From assembly GCF_030063245.1 (NCBI RefSeq), contig NZ_JASISR010000010.1, positions 1-64,000 of the forward strand: a DNA stretch of 64,000 bases, read 5' to 3'. Shown here in pieces: positions 26,391 to 35,349 of the stretch. The notes beneath the pieces are model-generated. The model saw only the letters and a program-made list of their open reading frames with translations. It made no database searches and had not been told where the DNA came from. The DNA comes from Paenarthrobacter sp. PH39-S1. Its GTDB lineage: Bacteria; Actinomycetota; Actinomycetes; Actinomycetales; Micrococcaceae. Made by a program: the position numbers and the translations under genes. Every line of letters begins with the position of its first letter. Positions within the stretch are counted from its first letter, which is position 1.

Positions 26391-27584
26391 ATGGATACGA
26401 CAGAAACAACAACCACCCCCGCGACCTTTGACACTTCGCTTTCGGATCCGCTGCCTTCGGATCCACTACGAGGCCAGGTTTCCGATCCGCCTTCGGATCC
26501 ACTACGAGGCCAGGTTTCCGATCCGCCTTCGGGTGCGGTTACCGATCCCCGTGCAGATTCGGTTTCCCGCCGGACTACCTTCACGGACGCCGGCTACCGC
26601 TGGTTCCGCGCTGTGGCACCTGGCCTAGGCGCCTGCGCGGCCGCCGTGCTGGCCGCGATGGGAATCGGCTGGTTCGTCCCGACCGTGAGCCTGCTGCTGA
26701 TCGCCATCGTTCTGGGCGCGGTGCTGCGGAATGTGGTCCGGTTACCGGCCGTACTGGACCCGGGATTCAGGTTTGCGGCCAGAACTCTCCTGCGGGCCGG
26801 CGTGGTCCTGTTGGGCCTGCAGCTCCTGCTCGGGGACATCCTCGGGCTCGGTGCAGGAATGATCCTGGTGGTCGTCGGTATTGTCGGCATCGGCATTTTG
26901 GGTACCCTGCTGCTCGGCAAATGGATGGGCATCAGCCCCACACAGCGCCTGCTGATTGCCTGCGGATTTTCCATCTGCGGTGCGGCGGCCGTGGCGGCGG
27001 TGGACGGGGTGATCGAAACCGAGGATGAGCAGGAGGTGGTGACAGCCATTGCCCTGGTGGTGATTTTCGGAACGCTGATGATCCCGTTTATTCCCTTCGC
27101 CGCCGGATTCCTGGGCCTTTCCGATCAACAAGGCGGCATGTGGGCCGGTGGTTCCATCCACGAAGTGGCGCAGGTGGTGGCGGCGGGTGGAGCGATCGGC
27201 GGCGCCGCACTCGGTGTGGCGGTGATCGTCAAGCTGGCACGCATTCTCATGCTGGCGCCGGTTATGGCCGTGGTCAGCATGCGCTGCCGCCGGTCCATGA
27301 GCCAGACGGACAGCACCTCGCGCCGCCCCCCGATCATGCCGCTCTTCGTCCTGGGCTTCATCGTGATGATGCTGATCCGATCCACCGGACTTGTTCCGTC
27401 CGCGGTGCTGACTATTGCCGGCGCGGGCCAAACCTCGCTGCTGGCGGCTGCCATGTTCGCTCTTGGAACCGGCGTTCACCTTAAATCACTCCGGGCCGTG
27501 GGGTTCAAACCGTTCGTCCTCGCGGCCGCTTCCACTGTGCTTGTGGCGGCCACGTCCCTGACCGGCATCCTGCTGGTCAGCTGA
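26391..27584 (+). CDS. YeiH/UPF0324 family membrane transporter
   Basis: This 397-residue protein has about 10 membrane helices and YeiH motifs: GIGWFVPTVSLLLIAIVLGA, FAARTLLRAGVVLLGLQLLL, GFSICGAAAVAAVDGVI with a re-entrant CGxxA, and GGSIHEVAQVVAAGGAIG. Members are proposed sulfate or other small-anion exporters. The N-terminal 60 residues are a disordered extension that includes a 12-residue duplication (SDPLRGQVSDPP twice). A divergent LysR gene with a shared operator suggests substrate-responsive control. Confidence 0.88.
   Translation: MDTTETTTTPATFDTSLSDPLPSDPLRGQVSDPPSDPLRGQVSDPPSGAVTDPRADSVSRRTTFTDAGYRWFRAVAPGLGACAAAVLAAMGIGWFVPTVSLLLIAIVLGAVLRNVVRLPAVLDPGFRFAARTLLRAGVVLLGLQLLLGDILGLGAGMILVVVGIVGIGILGTLLLGKWMGISPTQRLLIACGFSICGAAAVAAVDGVIETEDEQEVVTAIALVVIFGTLMIPFIPFAAGFLGLSDQQGGMWAGGSIHEVAQVVAAGGAIGGAALGVAVIVKLARILMLAPVMAVVSMRCRRSMSQTDSTSRRPPIMPLFVLGFIVMMLIRSTGLVPSAVLTIAGAGQTSLLAAAMFALGTGVHLKSLRAVGFKPFVLAAASTVLVAATSLTGILLVS
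26456..26527 (+). repeat. Perfect 36-bp tandem duplication in the yeiH-like gene
   Basis: 26456-26491 and 26492-26527 are identical 36-mers, each starting TTCGGATCCACTACG. They encode a repeated DPLRGQVSDPPS-type 12-residue unit in the N-terminal extension. Absence of any difference suggests a recent duplication. Confidence 0.95.
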
Positions 27585-27647
27585 GCCGGAACTGTCGGTC
27601 CGCCGTGGGAGCATTGAGCTAACGAACTCCTACAGGAAGGCCGCACC

Positions 27648-28424
27648 ATGACCTCTCTCCCCGGCACCCCGGCCAGCGCCCCCACCTCGGAACTGGCCAG
27701 GTACATCGACCACACGCTGCTGAAGCCGGAGGCCAGCGAGGCGGATGTGCTCAAAATCTGCGCGGAGGCTGTCACACACAGGTTCAAGTCCGTCTGCGTG
27801 AACCCGATCTGGGTCAAGACCGTGCACAACGCGCTCAAGGGCACCGGTGTGCTCACCTGTTCGGTGATTGGGTTCCCGCTTGGCGCCACGCCGACCGATG
27901 TCAAGAGGTTCGAGGCCCGCGGCGCCGTCCTGGACGGTGCCGATGAAATCGACATGGTCATCAACATCGCCTCGGCGCGCGCGTTGGACAAGGGCGCCCT
28001 GGTGGAGGACATCTCCGCCGTCGCCGAAGAGGTGCATGCCGGCGAGTCGATCCTGAAAGTCATTATTGAAACTTCCCTCCTCACCGACCAGGCGAAGGTG
28101 GTGGCCTGCCGCGCCGCCGTCGAAGCCGCGGCGGACTACGTCAAGACGTCAACCGGTTTCAACGGAGGCGGCGCCACCGTCGCGGACGTGGCTCTGATGC
28201 GTGCCACCGTTGGGCCGGGGCCGGGGGTCAAGGCCTCCGGCGGGATCCGTACGCTTGCCGACGCACGCGCCATGATCAACGCGGGCGCAACCCGAATCGG
28301 CGCCAGCGCCGGCGTCGCCATTGTCCGTGAAGAAGCCTACGGCCTGAGCCATGTCGCTGCCGGTGCGGGCGGCACGGCAGCGGATCCAGTGACCGATGAC
28401 GGGCATCCCGCGGGATCGTACTAA
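27648..28424 (+). CDS. deoC: Deoxyribose-phosphate aldolase
   Basis: Class I aldolase of 258 residues: YIDHTLLKPEASEADVLKIC, VCVNPIWV, VIGFPLGATPTDVK, ADEIDMVINI, the Schiff-base Lys in ADYVKTSTGF, and VKASGGIRT. It splits deoxyribose-5-phosphate to acetaldehyde and glyceraldehyde-3-phosphate, completing nucleoside salvage with punA and possibly the mutase upstream. ATG 27648 follows AGGAAGG at good spacing. The last 25 residues (GAGGTAADPVTDDGHPAGSY) are an unconserved tail. Confidence 0.95.
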   Translation: MTSLPGTPASAPTSELARYIDHTLLKPEASEADVLKICAEAVTHRFKSVCVNPIWVKTVHNALKGTGVLTCSVIGFPLGATPTDVKRFEARGAVLDGADEIDMVINIASARALDKGALVEDISAVAEEVHAGESILKVIIETSLLTDQAKVVACRAAVEAAADYVKTSTGFNGGGATVADVALMRATVGPGPGVKASGGIRTLADARAMINAGATRIGASAGVAIVREEAYGLSHVAAGAGGTAADPVTDDGHPAGSY

Positions 28425-28494
28425 GCTTTTAGGCAGAACCGTTAGCCGGTGCAGTCGGCGCCCAATTACACCCCCTAGGGGGCCAGGAGGAACT

Positions 28495-28710
28495 ATGTCC
28501 AACCGTGCGCAAGAGCGTGAGAACAGTCTCGTTCAGAGCGTTATTCTCTTCGCCATCTTCTTCGTGCTCTTCCTCGGCGGCATCTTCGCAATGTCCTTTC
28601 TGTCGTTGGAGAACGCCCTGCCCATGGCAATCGCGCTGGGGCTGTGTTTCGTGGCATTGGTCATCCCCCTGACCTGGCTGAATAAATCCGACTCGGGTGC
28701 CAACCAGTAG
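28495..28710 (+). CDS. Small two-helix membrane protein
   Basis: A 71-residue protein with two hydrophobic helices (VILFAIFFVLFLGGIFAMSF and LPMAIALGLCFVALVIPLTW), a charged N-terminus and a short polar tail. The start has a very strong AGGAGGAAC ribosome site. It has the size of conserved actinobacterial integral membrane proteins of unknown role. The region of its stop codon is duplicated as a 20-bp tandem repeat. Confidence 0.8.
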   Translation: MSNRAQERENSLVQSVILFAIFFVLFLGGIFAMSFLSLENALPMAIALGLCFVALVIPLTWLNKSDSGANQ

Positions 28711-28740
28711 CCGTCCGGCCCAACCAGTAGCCGTCCGGCA
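28701..28740 (+). repeat. 20-bp tandem duplication at a stop codon
   Basis: CAACCAGTAGCCGTCCGGC is present at 28701 and again at 28721. The first copy contains the stop codon of the small membrane gene; the second is non-coding. GTCCGGCAGAAC then recurs twice at about 28733-28763. Confidence 0.95.
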
Positions 28741-28894
28741 GAACCGCGACGTCCGGCAGAACGACGACGGCGCCACCACCAACCGCAGCGCCGGTCCCGG
28801 TCCGCTCGGGTCGGCCGCGCTTCAGTAATGGTGCGGCCGCCGGGTTGCCATCGGGCAATGCATTGCCGGCCCGATGAGGGAGAAACCGACGCCA

Positions 28895-31800
28895 CTATTG
28901 CGTGAAGATCGCCTCCAGCACACCCTGCGCCCAGGCCAGCACCTCGGCGTCGGCCAGGTCCCGACCGCCGATCCGCGCGGTTTTCGGCTTGGGAATCAGC
29001 ACGGCGTCCAGCGCATTCTTCACCATCGATCCCGGGTACATCCGCTGCAGCCGCATCAGCTTGGACTCGGGCAGTTGCGCGGGCGCAAATTTGATGAAAT
29101 TGCCCTGCAGCGCCACGTCGGTCAGCCCCGCAGCGCGCGCGGCGACGCGGAATCGGGCGACGGCGATCAGGTTCAGTGCCGCTGCCGGCGGCTCCCCGTA
29201 CCGGTCGGTCAGTTCGGCCAGTACTTCCTGGATGGCCTCCTCCGTCGCCGCCGCTGCCAGCTTGCGGTAGGCCTCCAGCCGCAGCCGCTCCCCCGGCACG
29301 TAATCGTGCGGCAGGTGCGCGTTGACGGGCAGCTCAATCTTCATTTCTGCCGGACGTTCCTCGGACTCGCCGCGGTAGTCCGCCACGGCCTCGCCCACCA
29401 GCCGGATGTACAGGTCAAAGCCCACACCCTGAATATGCCCGGACTGCTCCCCACCCAGCAGGTTACCGGCGCCGCGGATTTCCAGGTCCTTGAGGGCCAG
29501 CTGCATCCCGGCACCGAGCTCGTTGTGCGCCGCCACGGCCTTGAGCCGCTCCAGCGCCACCTCGCCCAGCGGCTTGTCGAACGGGTACAGGAAGTAGGCG
29601 TACGCGCGTTCGCGTCCGCGTCCCACCCGGCCGCGGAGCTGATGCAGCTGCGAGAGGCCGAAGTTATCCGCCCGGTCCACAATCAGCGTGTTGGCGTTGG
29701 AGATATCCAACCCGGTCTCAACGATCGTGGTGCAGACCAGCACGTCGAAGCGCTTCTCCCAAAAATCGACAATGATCTGCTCCAGCCGGGACTCGCTCAT
29801 CTGCCCGTGGGCCACCGCCACCCGCGCCTCCGGCACCAGCTCACGGATATGCGCGGCGGTCCGGTCTATCGAAGACACCCGGTTATGCACAAAGAACACC
29901 TGTCCCTCGCGCATCAGCTCGCGCCGTATCGCCGCTGAGGCCTGCTTGTCCGTATATGGCCCCACATAGGTCAGCACCGGATGCCGTTCCTCGGGCGGCG
30001 TGGCCAGCGTGGAGGTCTCCCGGATTCCGGTCAGCGACATCTCCAACGTGCGGGGAATCGGCGTTGCGCTCATCGCCAGCACATCCACATTGGTGCGCAT
30101 CTTCTTGAGCTCTTCCTTGTGCTCCACCCCGAAGCGCTGTTCCTCATCAACAATCACCAGCCCCAGATCCTTGAACTGGACCTCCTTGGAGAGCAGCCGG
30201 TGCGTGCCGATCACCACGTCCACGGCTCCGCTGCGCAGACCTTCGACGGTTTCCTTGGTTTCCTTCGCCGTCTGGAACCGGGACAGCGGCTTAATCCGCA
30301 CCGGAAAGCCGGAAAACCGCTCGCCGAAAGTCTCCAGGTGCTGCTGTGCCAGCAGCGTCGTCGGCACCAGCATCGCCACCTGCTTGCCGTCCTGCACGGC
30401 CTTGAACGCCGCGCGAACCGCGATCTCGGTCTTCCCGTAGCCCACGTCGCCGGAGACCAGCCGGTCCATCGGGACTTCCTTCTCCATGTCCGCCTTGACC
30501 TCGTTGATCGTGGTCAGCTGGTCCGGGGTCTCCACGTAGGGAAACGCCTCCTCCAGCTCGCGCTGCCAGGGCGTGTCCGGACCGAAGGCATGCCCCCGGG
30601 TCGCCATCCGGGCCGAATACAGCCGGATCAGCTCGCCGGCGATCTCCTTGACGGCCTTGCGCGCCTTGTTCTTGGTGCTGGCCCAGTCCGAGCCACCCAT
30701 CTTGCTCAGCGCGGGGGCATCGCCGCCAACATAGGCAGTGATCTGGTCCAGCTGATCGGTCGGCACGAAGAGCCTGTCCCCCGGTGCACTGCGCTTGGAC
30801 GGCGCGTATTCGAGCACCAGGTACTCCCGCAGCCCCGCGCCCCCGCTGGCACTGGTCGAGACCTTCCGCTGGATCAGCTCCACGAATTTGCCCACACCGT
30901 GCTGCTCATGGACAACAAAATCACCCGCGCGCAGCTGCAGCGGATCCACAGCATTGCGGCGCTTGGACGGCAGCTTGCGCATGTCGCGGGTCGAACTGAC
31001 CGAGTTCTTCCCCAGCAGGTCTGCCTCGGTCAGCAGCCCCAGCTTCAATCCGTCAAAGACAAAACCGCGCCCGACGGCGGCAGTAGTGATCTCGATAATG
31101 CCTGCCTGCGGCGGCCGGTCCAGACTGTCCACCCGGGCCGCGGGGATGTTGGCGTCGTGGAACAATTCGGCCAGCCGCTGAGCCGGTCCCGGGGCGCCCG
31201 TCGCCACTACCACACGCCACTGATCGCGGACCCTGGAGCCGATGAACTCCATCATCTCTGCCACGTCCCCCTGGTATCCGCGCGGTTCGCGGGCCGGCAG
31301 GTTCAGCACATCGATGTCCGGCAGCAGATCCTCATCCGTGCTGAAAGAGGTGATGGACCACCAGCTCACGCCGGCGGCGAGCGCACTGGCCCGGGTTTGG
31401 GCAAGGGATTTGAAACTTGCCGCCGCCAGATCCAATCCTTCTTGCGAGCCGAGGTCCAGCGGAGCAACACCACCCTCGGACGCCGTGGACCAGGCAGCCT
31501 CCAGGAACTCCTCGTTCGTGGATTCCAGATCGTGAGCGCGCGCCCTGACCTTCTCCGGCTCCACTACCACGGCCACGGACCCGGCCGGGAACAGCGACGT
31601 CAGCGGCACCATGCCGTCCACCAGTGCCGGAGCCAGGGACTCCATCCCTTCCACGGCAATACCGCCGGCAATCTTTTCCAGCATGGCCGCGGCAGCGGGC
31701 ATCTTGTCCTTGAGGAGTGCGGCCCGGGACATCACCGAGGGTGTGATCAGGATTTCCCGACACGGCGGCGCGTATAGCGTCGTCGGGTGCACCATGCCCT

Positions 31801-32503
31801 CCGCTGCGAGTGAGCGTTGGTCCGCCACGGCGAACCAACGCATCTGCTCCACCTCATCCCCAAAGAATTCCACCCGAATCGGATGGTCCTCGGTGGGCGG
31901 GAAAACGTCCAGAATGCCGCCCCGGACCGCAAACTCACCTCGGTGAGTGACCATGTCCACCCGGGCATAGGCGGCACCGGCAAGGCGCGTAATCAGATCC
32001 GTGAAGGAGACCTCATCACCCACCGACACCGTGACCGGTAACAGGTCGCCGAGCCCTGCCACCAGCGGCTGCACTACGGCCCGGACCGGAGCCACCACAA
32101 CTTGCAGGTTTTCACCCGGCTGCGGGTGGCTGAGCCGGCGCAGCACAGCCAATCTGCGGCCCACCGTGTCCGAGCGCGGCGAAAGACGCTCGTGCGGCAG
32201 CGTTTCCCAACTGGGAAATTCCGCCACCGCATCCGCGGGCAGAAACGCACGCAGCGCCGCCGCGACATCCTCGGTTTCGCGTCCGGTCGCGGTCACCGCC
32301 AGCACAACGCCGGGTCGTCCCTCCGGCCCGGGGACGTCCGCCAGCCCCTCGGCCACCTCAGCCAGCAGCGCGGCGCGCAGACCCGACGGCGCGCCGAACT
32401 GGAGATCCTGGCTGCGGTCGGCGTGCGGCCTGGCCGCATATTGACGGACCCGCGCGAAGGCGGGATCGTCGGCAAGGGCAGTTCGCAGACCGTTCAGGCT
32501 CAT
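28895..32503 (-). CDS. mfd: Transcription-repair coupling factor
   Basis: This protein of about 1,202 residues has the full Mfd layout: UvrB-like N-terminal modules (about 1-450), the RNA-polymerase-interacting domain with DFVVHEQHGVGKFVEL (about 530), a RecG-like motor with Walker A GDVGYGKTEIAVRAAF (about 690), IVDEEQRFGVEHKEEL, MSATPIPRTLEMSL and LHQLRGRVGRGRERAYAYF, and the C-terminal TRCF domain. It frees stalled RNA polymerase and recruits UvrA. ATG 32503 is chosen because GAGGAG lies 9 bases upstream and MSLNGLRTAL matches the family's usual beginning. Confidence 0.97.
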   Translation of the reverse strand: MSLNGLRTALADDPAFARVRQYAARPHADRSQDLQFGAPSGLRAALLAEVAEGLADVPGPEGRPGVVLAVTATGRETEDVAAALRAFLPADAVAEFPSWETLPHERLSPRSDTVGRRLAVLRRLSHPQPGENLQVVVAPVRAVVQPLVAGLGDLLPVTVSVGDEVSFTDLITRLAGAAYARVDMVTHRGEFAVRGGILDVFPPTEDHPIRVEFFGDEVEQMRWFAVADQRSLAAEGMVHPTTLYAPPCREILITPSVMSRAALLKDKMPAAAAMLEKIAGGIAVEGMESLAPALVDGMVPLTSLFPAGSVAVVVEPEKVRARAHDLESTNEEFLEAAWSTASEGGVAPLDLGSQEGLDLAAASFKSLAQTRASALAAGVSWWSITSFSTDEDLLPDIDVLNLPAREPRGYQGDVAEMMEFIGSRVRDQWRVVVATGAPGPAQRLAELFHDANIPAARVDSLDRPPQAGIIEITTAAVGRGFVFDGLKLGLLTEADLLGKNSVSSTRDMRKLPSKRRNAVDPLQLRAGDFVVHEQHGVGKFVELIQRKVSTSASGGAGLREYLVLEYAPSKRSAPGDRLFVPTDQLDQITAYVGGDAPALSKMGGSDWASTKNKARKAVKEIAGELIRLYSARMATRGHAFGPDTPWQRELEEAFPYVETPDQLTTINEVKADMEKEVPMDRLVSGDVGYGKTEIAVRAAFKAVQDGKQVAMLVPTTLLAQQHLETFGERFSGFPVRIKPLSRFQTAKETKETVEGLRSGAVDVVIGTHRLLSKEVQFKDLGLVIVDEEQRFGVEHKEELKKMRTNVDVLAMSATPIPRTLEMSLTGIRETSTLATPPEERHPVLTYVGPYTDKQASAAIRRELMREGQVFFVHNRVSSIDRTAAHIRELVPEARVAVAHGQMSESRLEQIIVDFWEKRFDVLVCTTIVETGLDISNANTLIVDRADNFGLSQLHQLRGRVGRGRERAYAYFLYPFDKPLGEVALERLKAVAAHNELGAGMQLALKDLEIRGAGNLLGGEQSGHIQGVGFDLYIRLVGEAVADYRGESEERPAEMKIELPVNAHLPHDYVPGERLRLEAYRKLAAAATEEAIQEVLAELTDRYGEPPAAALNLIAVARFRVAARAAGLTDVALQGNFIKFAPAQLPESKLMRLQRMYPGSMVKNALDAVLIPKPKTARIGGRDLADAEVLAWAQGVLEAIFTQ

Positions 32504-32652
32504 GGATGTTTTCTCCTCGGCAGGCACAACACAACAACCCGACGTTCGTAAAGAACCCCGGGGACGCCTCAAGCTTACGCGTCGGAGGGCGCAGCCGCCC
32601 GGCCTGTATCCTGAAATCTGCCCAACCACCGCTCAGCCATCCCGGAGGAAAC

Positions 32653-33156
32653 ATGGCGCTCCGCGCAACGACCAACCTGCCCCACCCGGTCCACCGGGTC
32701 ACGGAAGTCTTCACGGACGAGGATTTCATCCGCAGCAGCAGTGAATCAGTGGGCGGGAAATTGGTTTCCTTTGAGCGGAACGGCGCGTTGGATTCCGCGT
32801 TCAGTACGAAAACCGTCCGGACCCTGCCCACAAACCGGCTGCCGGATCTGGCCAAAAAATTTGTCGGCGCGTCCATTACCGTCACCCAGCTTGAGGATTG
32901 GTCGGTCCCGGAAGCCGACGGCTCCCGCACGGTAGACCTCACGCTGACCGTTTCCGGCGCACCCCTGACGGTCACCGCCGTCGAACGTCTGGTAACAGAA
33001 GGCGCAGGCAGCCGGGTGGACCTGGAAGGGACCGTCACCTCGACCATGCCTTTCCTCGGCGCCAAAATTGCCGAAGCCGCCGAACCAATGATCGGCAAGG
33101 CCCTGAACCTGCAGTCCACCCATGCGCGGAGCTGGCTGGAAAACCACCCCGCCTAA
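32653..33156 (+). CDS. DUF2505 domain protein
   Basis: A 167-residue protein of the DUF2505 family, related to the START/SRPBCC fold: LPHPVHRVTEVFTDEDFI start, a central beta region and a C-terminal helix (LGAKIAEAAEPMIGKAL). Start ATG 32653 follows CCCGGAGGAAAC, a strong ribosome site. It is divergent from mfd (149-bp gap) and is followed by a small membrane gene 36 bp downstream. Ligand unknown. Confidence 0.88.
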   Translation: MALRATTNLPHPVHRVTEVFTDEDFIRSSSESVGGKLVSFERNGALDSAFSTKTVRTLPTNRLPDLAKKFVGASITVTQLEDWSVPEADGSRTVDLTLTVSGAPLTVTAVERLVTEGAGSRVDLEGTVTSTMPFLGAKIAEAAEPMIGKALNLQSTHARSWLENHPA

Positions 33157-33192
33157 GACCATCCCGTCCCCCGGATTTTGGAGAACCCCCTC

Positions 33193-33414
33193 GTGCAACT
33201 CCCCATACCCCTGTCCATTGTGCTGATCGTTGCCGGTCTCTGGTCTTTGATCGTCTGGCCGCAGTTCATGCGCCGCGTGCTCAAGGATCCGAAGGCGCGC
33301 GATGAAGCGGGCAAGGCCACGCGCTTTTTGACGGTGCACCTGATGCTCGTCTCCACGTCCATGGTGCTGGGCCTGGCCACGGCCGTGATCGGTATCCGCG
33401 CGCTGGTCAGCTGA
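33193..33414 (+). CDS. SCO4848-family small membrane protein
   Basis: A protein of about 73 residues with two hydrophobic helices (IPLSIVLIVAGLWSLIVWP and HLMLVSTSMVLGLATAVIGI) and the conserved loop FMRRVLKDPKARDEAGKATRF. GTG 33193 is favoured because GGAG stands at suitable spacing; a TTG at 33178 is less likely. It is conserved in actinobacteria, function unknown. A long palindrome starts 15 bp after the stop. Confidence 0.82.
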   Translation: MQLPIPLSIVLIVAGLWSLIVWPQFMRRVLKDPKARDEAGKATRFLTVHLMLVSTSMVLGLATAVIGIRALVS

Positions 33415-33428
33415 CCCCCGCTACCCGT

Positions 33429-33494
33429 CCCAACTAGGTCGCAGCAGGTGCACCCAAATCTCGTTTTGAGTGCACCTGCTGCGACCTAGTTGGG
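33429..33494. repeat. Palindrome with 25-bp arms (family B)
   Basis: Arms 33429-33453 and 33470-33494 are perfect reverse complements. Each arm contains AACTAGGTCGCAGCAGG and GTGCAC. The 16-nt spacer contains CAAA...TTTG, which extends the stem. It lies 15 bp after the stop of the SCO4848-like gene. Confidence 0.97.
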
Positions 33495-33935
33495 GGAGGC
33501 GACGGCAGGCGGACGGGTATGGTGGTTCCGCGCCCCAGCACCGAGTCCGCTATCACCCCTCCCCCAGTCAGACTCGGCACAGCCGTCAGGCCGGCCAGCA
33601 TAGGTTCCGACGCCACCGTCCGCCGCGCAGCAGCGTTCGGGTGAATCAGGAGCACATGGCGTTGGACGTCACTGACATTGGCCGGCTCTGTCTCCACCGT
33701 GGGCCATTTCTCCCCGGAAATGGGTGTTCGCGTGTGCTCAGCATTACCTTCCGGTAGGTTAGTCCGGGGCGCGCCCACCTTACGGTCGTCCCCGGAGTCC
33801 TGCTTCGTCTCCCGCCATCTCACTTCGGTCTCCGCAGCCTCACTTCGGTCTCCGGTAGCATGGAACCAGGTGCGCCGGGAAGTCTGGTCGGCAATCGATT
33901 TGCCGTACCCTCCCTCCGATTGTGAGAAACCGCTG
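33495..33935. other. Region with no convincing gene; possible minus-strand remnant
   Basis: Between the palindrome and nhaA there are 440 bases without a supported gene. On the minus strand a frame ends GGGVIADSVLGRGTTIPVRL just before the palindrome. This resembles the last strand of a histidine-kinase ATPase domain, but no N, G1 or other box precedes it. Near 33824-33855 the 15-mer TCACTTCGGTCTCCG occurs twice. The nhaA promoter must lie here; I cannot place it. Confidence 0.35.
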
Positions 33936-35267
33936 ATGTCAGCATCCATTCCTCCCGCCCATTCCCGCCGGAAACGTCCCGCGGCCCGCATTTTCAGCCG
34001 GTCCAGCTACCCCGAACAACTGCGGATCACCGCCATCCTGCGCAAGGAGACCGTTGGCGGAGCGCTGCTGCTCATCGCCACGGTGTCCGCCCTCGTCTGG
34101 GCGAACTCCGCCGCCTCGCACAGCTACTTCGCTCTCCGCGACACCGTCGTTGGCGTGGATTTCCTGCATCTGAACCTGCCACTGGGGAACTGGGCGGCGG
34201 ACGGCCTGCTGGCCATCTTCTTCTTCGTTGCCGGGCTGGAGCTCAAGCGCGAATTTGTGGCCGGGGACCTGCGGAACCCAAGCCGTGCCGCCGTACCGGT
34301 TGCCGCCGCCGCCGGCGGGGTGGCCCTTCCCGCGGTGCTCTACACCGTGGTCAACCTCACCGCCGGACCGGAGGCGCTCCGCGGCTGGGCCATCCCCACC
34401 GCCACGGACATCGCCTTCGCGCTGGCCGTACTGGCGGTCATCAGCACCCACCTTCCGGCCGCCTTGCGCACCTTCCTGCTGACCCTGGCCGTGGTGGACG
34501 ATCTGATGGCGATCGCCATCATCGCCGTGTTCTACCCCGGAGAGCTCCACCTTGAAATGCTGGCCTTCGCGCTGATCCCCCTCGCTGCCTTCACCTATCT
34601 GGTGCAGAAACGTATCCGCAGCTGGTACCTGCTGGTGCCTTTGGCGCTGGCGGTCTGGGTCCTGATTCATGCCTCCGGCATCCACGCCACGGTGGCCGGC
34701 GTTCTGCTCGGGTTCGCCGTGCCGGTGCTGCGCTCACGCAAAAACGGTGGTCCCGAGGCCGGCCCCGGGTTGGCGGAACACTTTGAACACCGGATCCGTC
34801 CTCTGTCCGCGGGGATAGCCGTGCCCGTGTTCGCTTTTTTCTCCGCCGGCGTCGCGATCGGAGGCGCGGATGGACTGAAGTCCGCCGTTACCGACCCGGT
34901 GGCTGTCGGCATCGTGGTGGCGCTGGTTGCAGGGAAAGCACTGGGGGTTTTCGGCGCTACCTTAATCGTCACCAAAACCACCAAGGCAGAGCTCGACGAC
35001 GGCCTGGCCTGGATCGATGTGGCCGGCCTGGCGCTGCTGGCCGGCGTCGGGTTCACTGTCTCGCTGCTGATCAGCGAGCTGAGCTTCGGTGTGGACTCCG
35101 CCCACAACGACCATGCCAAGGTGGCGATTCTGATCGGTTCGCTGGTCTCGGCGCTGCTCGCCGCCGTCGTACTGCGCATCCGGAACCGGCACTACCGCAC
35201 CATCGCGCTGCTGGAGGCTGCGGATCAGGACGGCGACGGCGTCCCGGACGTTTTCGATAAAGTGTGA
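33936..35267 (+). CDS. nhaA: Na+/H+ antiporter NhaA
   Basis: The 443-residue protein has about 12 helices and the NhaA hallmarks: [35 protein letters not shown], and the paired acidic ion-binding residues in [14 protein letters not shown]. It exports Na+ or Li+ in exchange for protons, supporting pH and salt tolerance. ATG 33936 (MSASIPP) precedes the cytoplasmic lead; the upstream in-frame sequence looks non-coding. The extreme C-terminus ends [15 protein letters not shown], a DxDGDGxPD calcium-binding-loop pattern that is not part of the E. coli protein. Confidence 0.93.
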   Translation: MSASIPPAHSRRKRPAARIFSRSSYPEQLRITAILRKETVGGALLLIATVSALVWANSAASHSYFALRDTVVGVDFLHLNLPLGNWAADGLLAIFFFVAGLELKREFVAGDLRNPSRAAVPVAAAAGGVALPAVLYTVVNLTAGPEALRGWAIPTATDIAFALAVLAVISTHLPAALRTFLLTLAVVDDLMAIAIIAVFYPGELHLEMLAFALIPLAAFTYLVQKRIRSWYLLVPLALAVWVLIHASGIHATVAGVLLGFAVPVLRSRKNGGPEAGPGLAEHFEHRIRPLSAGIAVPVFAFFSAGVAIGGADGLKSAVTDPVAVGIVVALVAGKALGVFGATLIVTKTTKAELDDGLAWIDVAGLALLAGVGFTVSLLISELSFGVDSAHNDHAKVAILIGSLVSALLAAVVLRIRNRHYRTIALLEAADQDGDGVPDVFDKV

Positions 35268-35349
35268 CTCAAGAAAGTGTGACCCAAGGCAGGAGCCGGG
35301 AGCCGGCCGTTCCGCCTGTCCACCCACCGTTCTCTCAAAGGTTGCAGGC

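Noticed and set aside
19317-33494. CRISPR-like arrays
   Set aside because: The repeats are single palindromes at scattered gene ends, without regular repeat-spacer spacing or cas genes.
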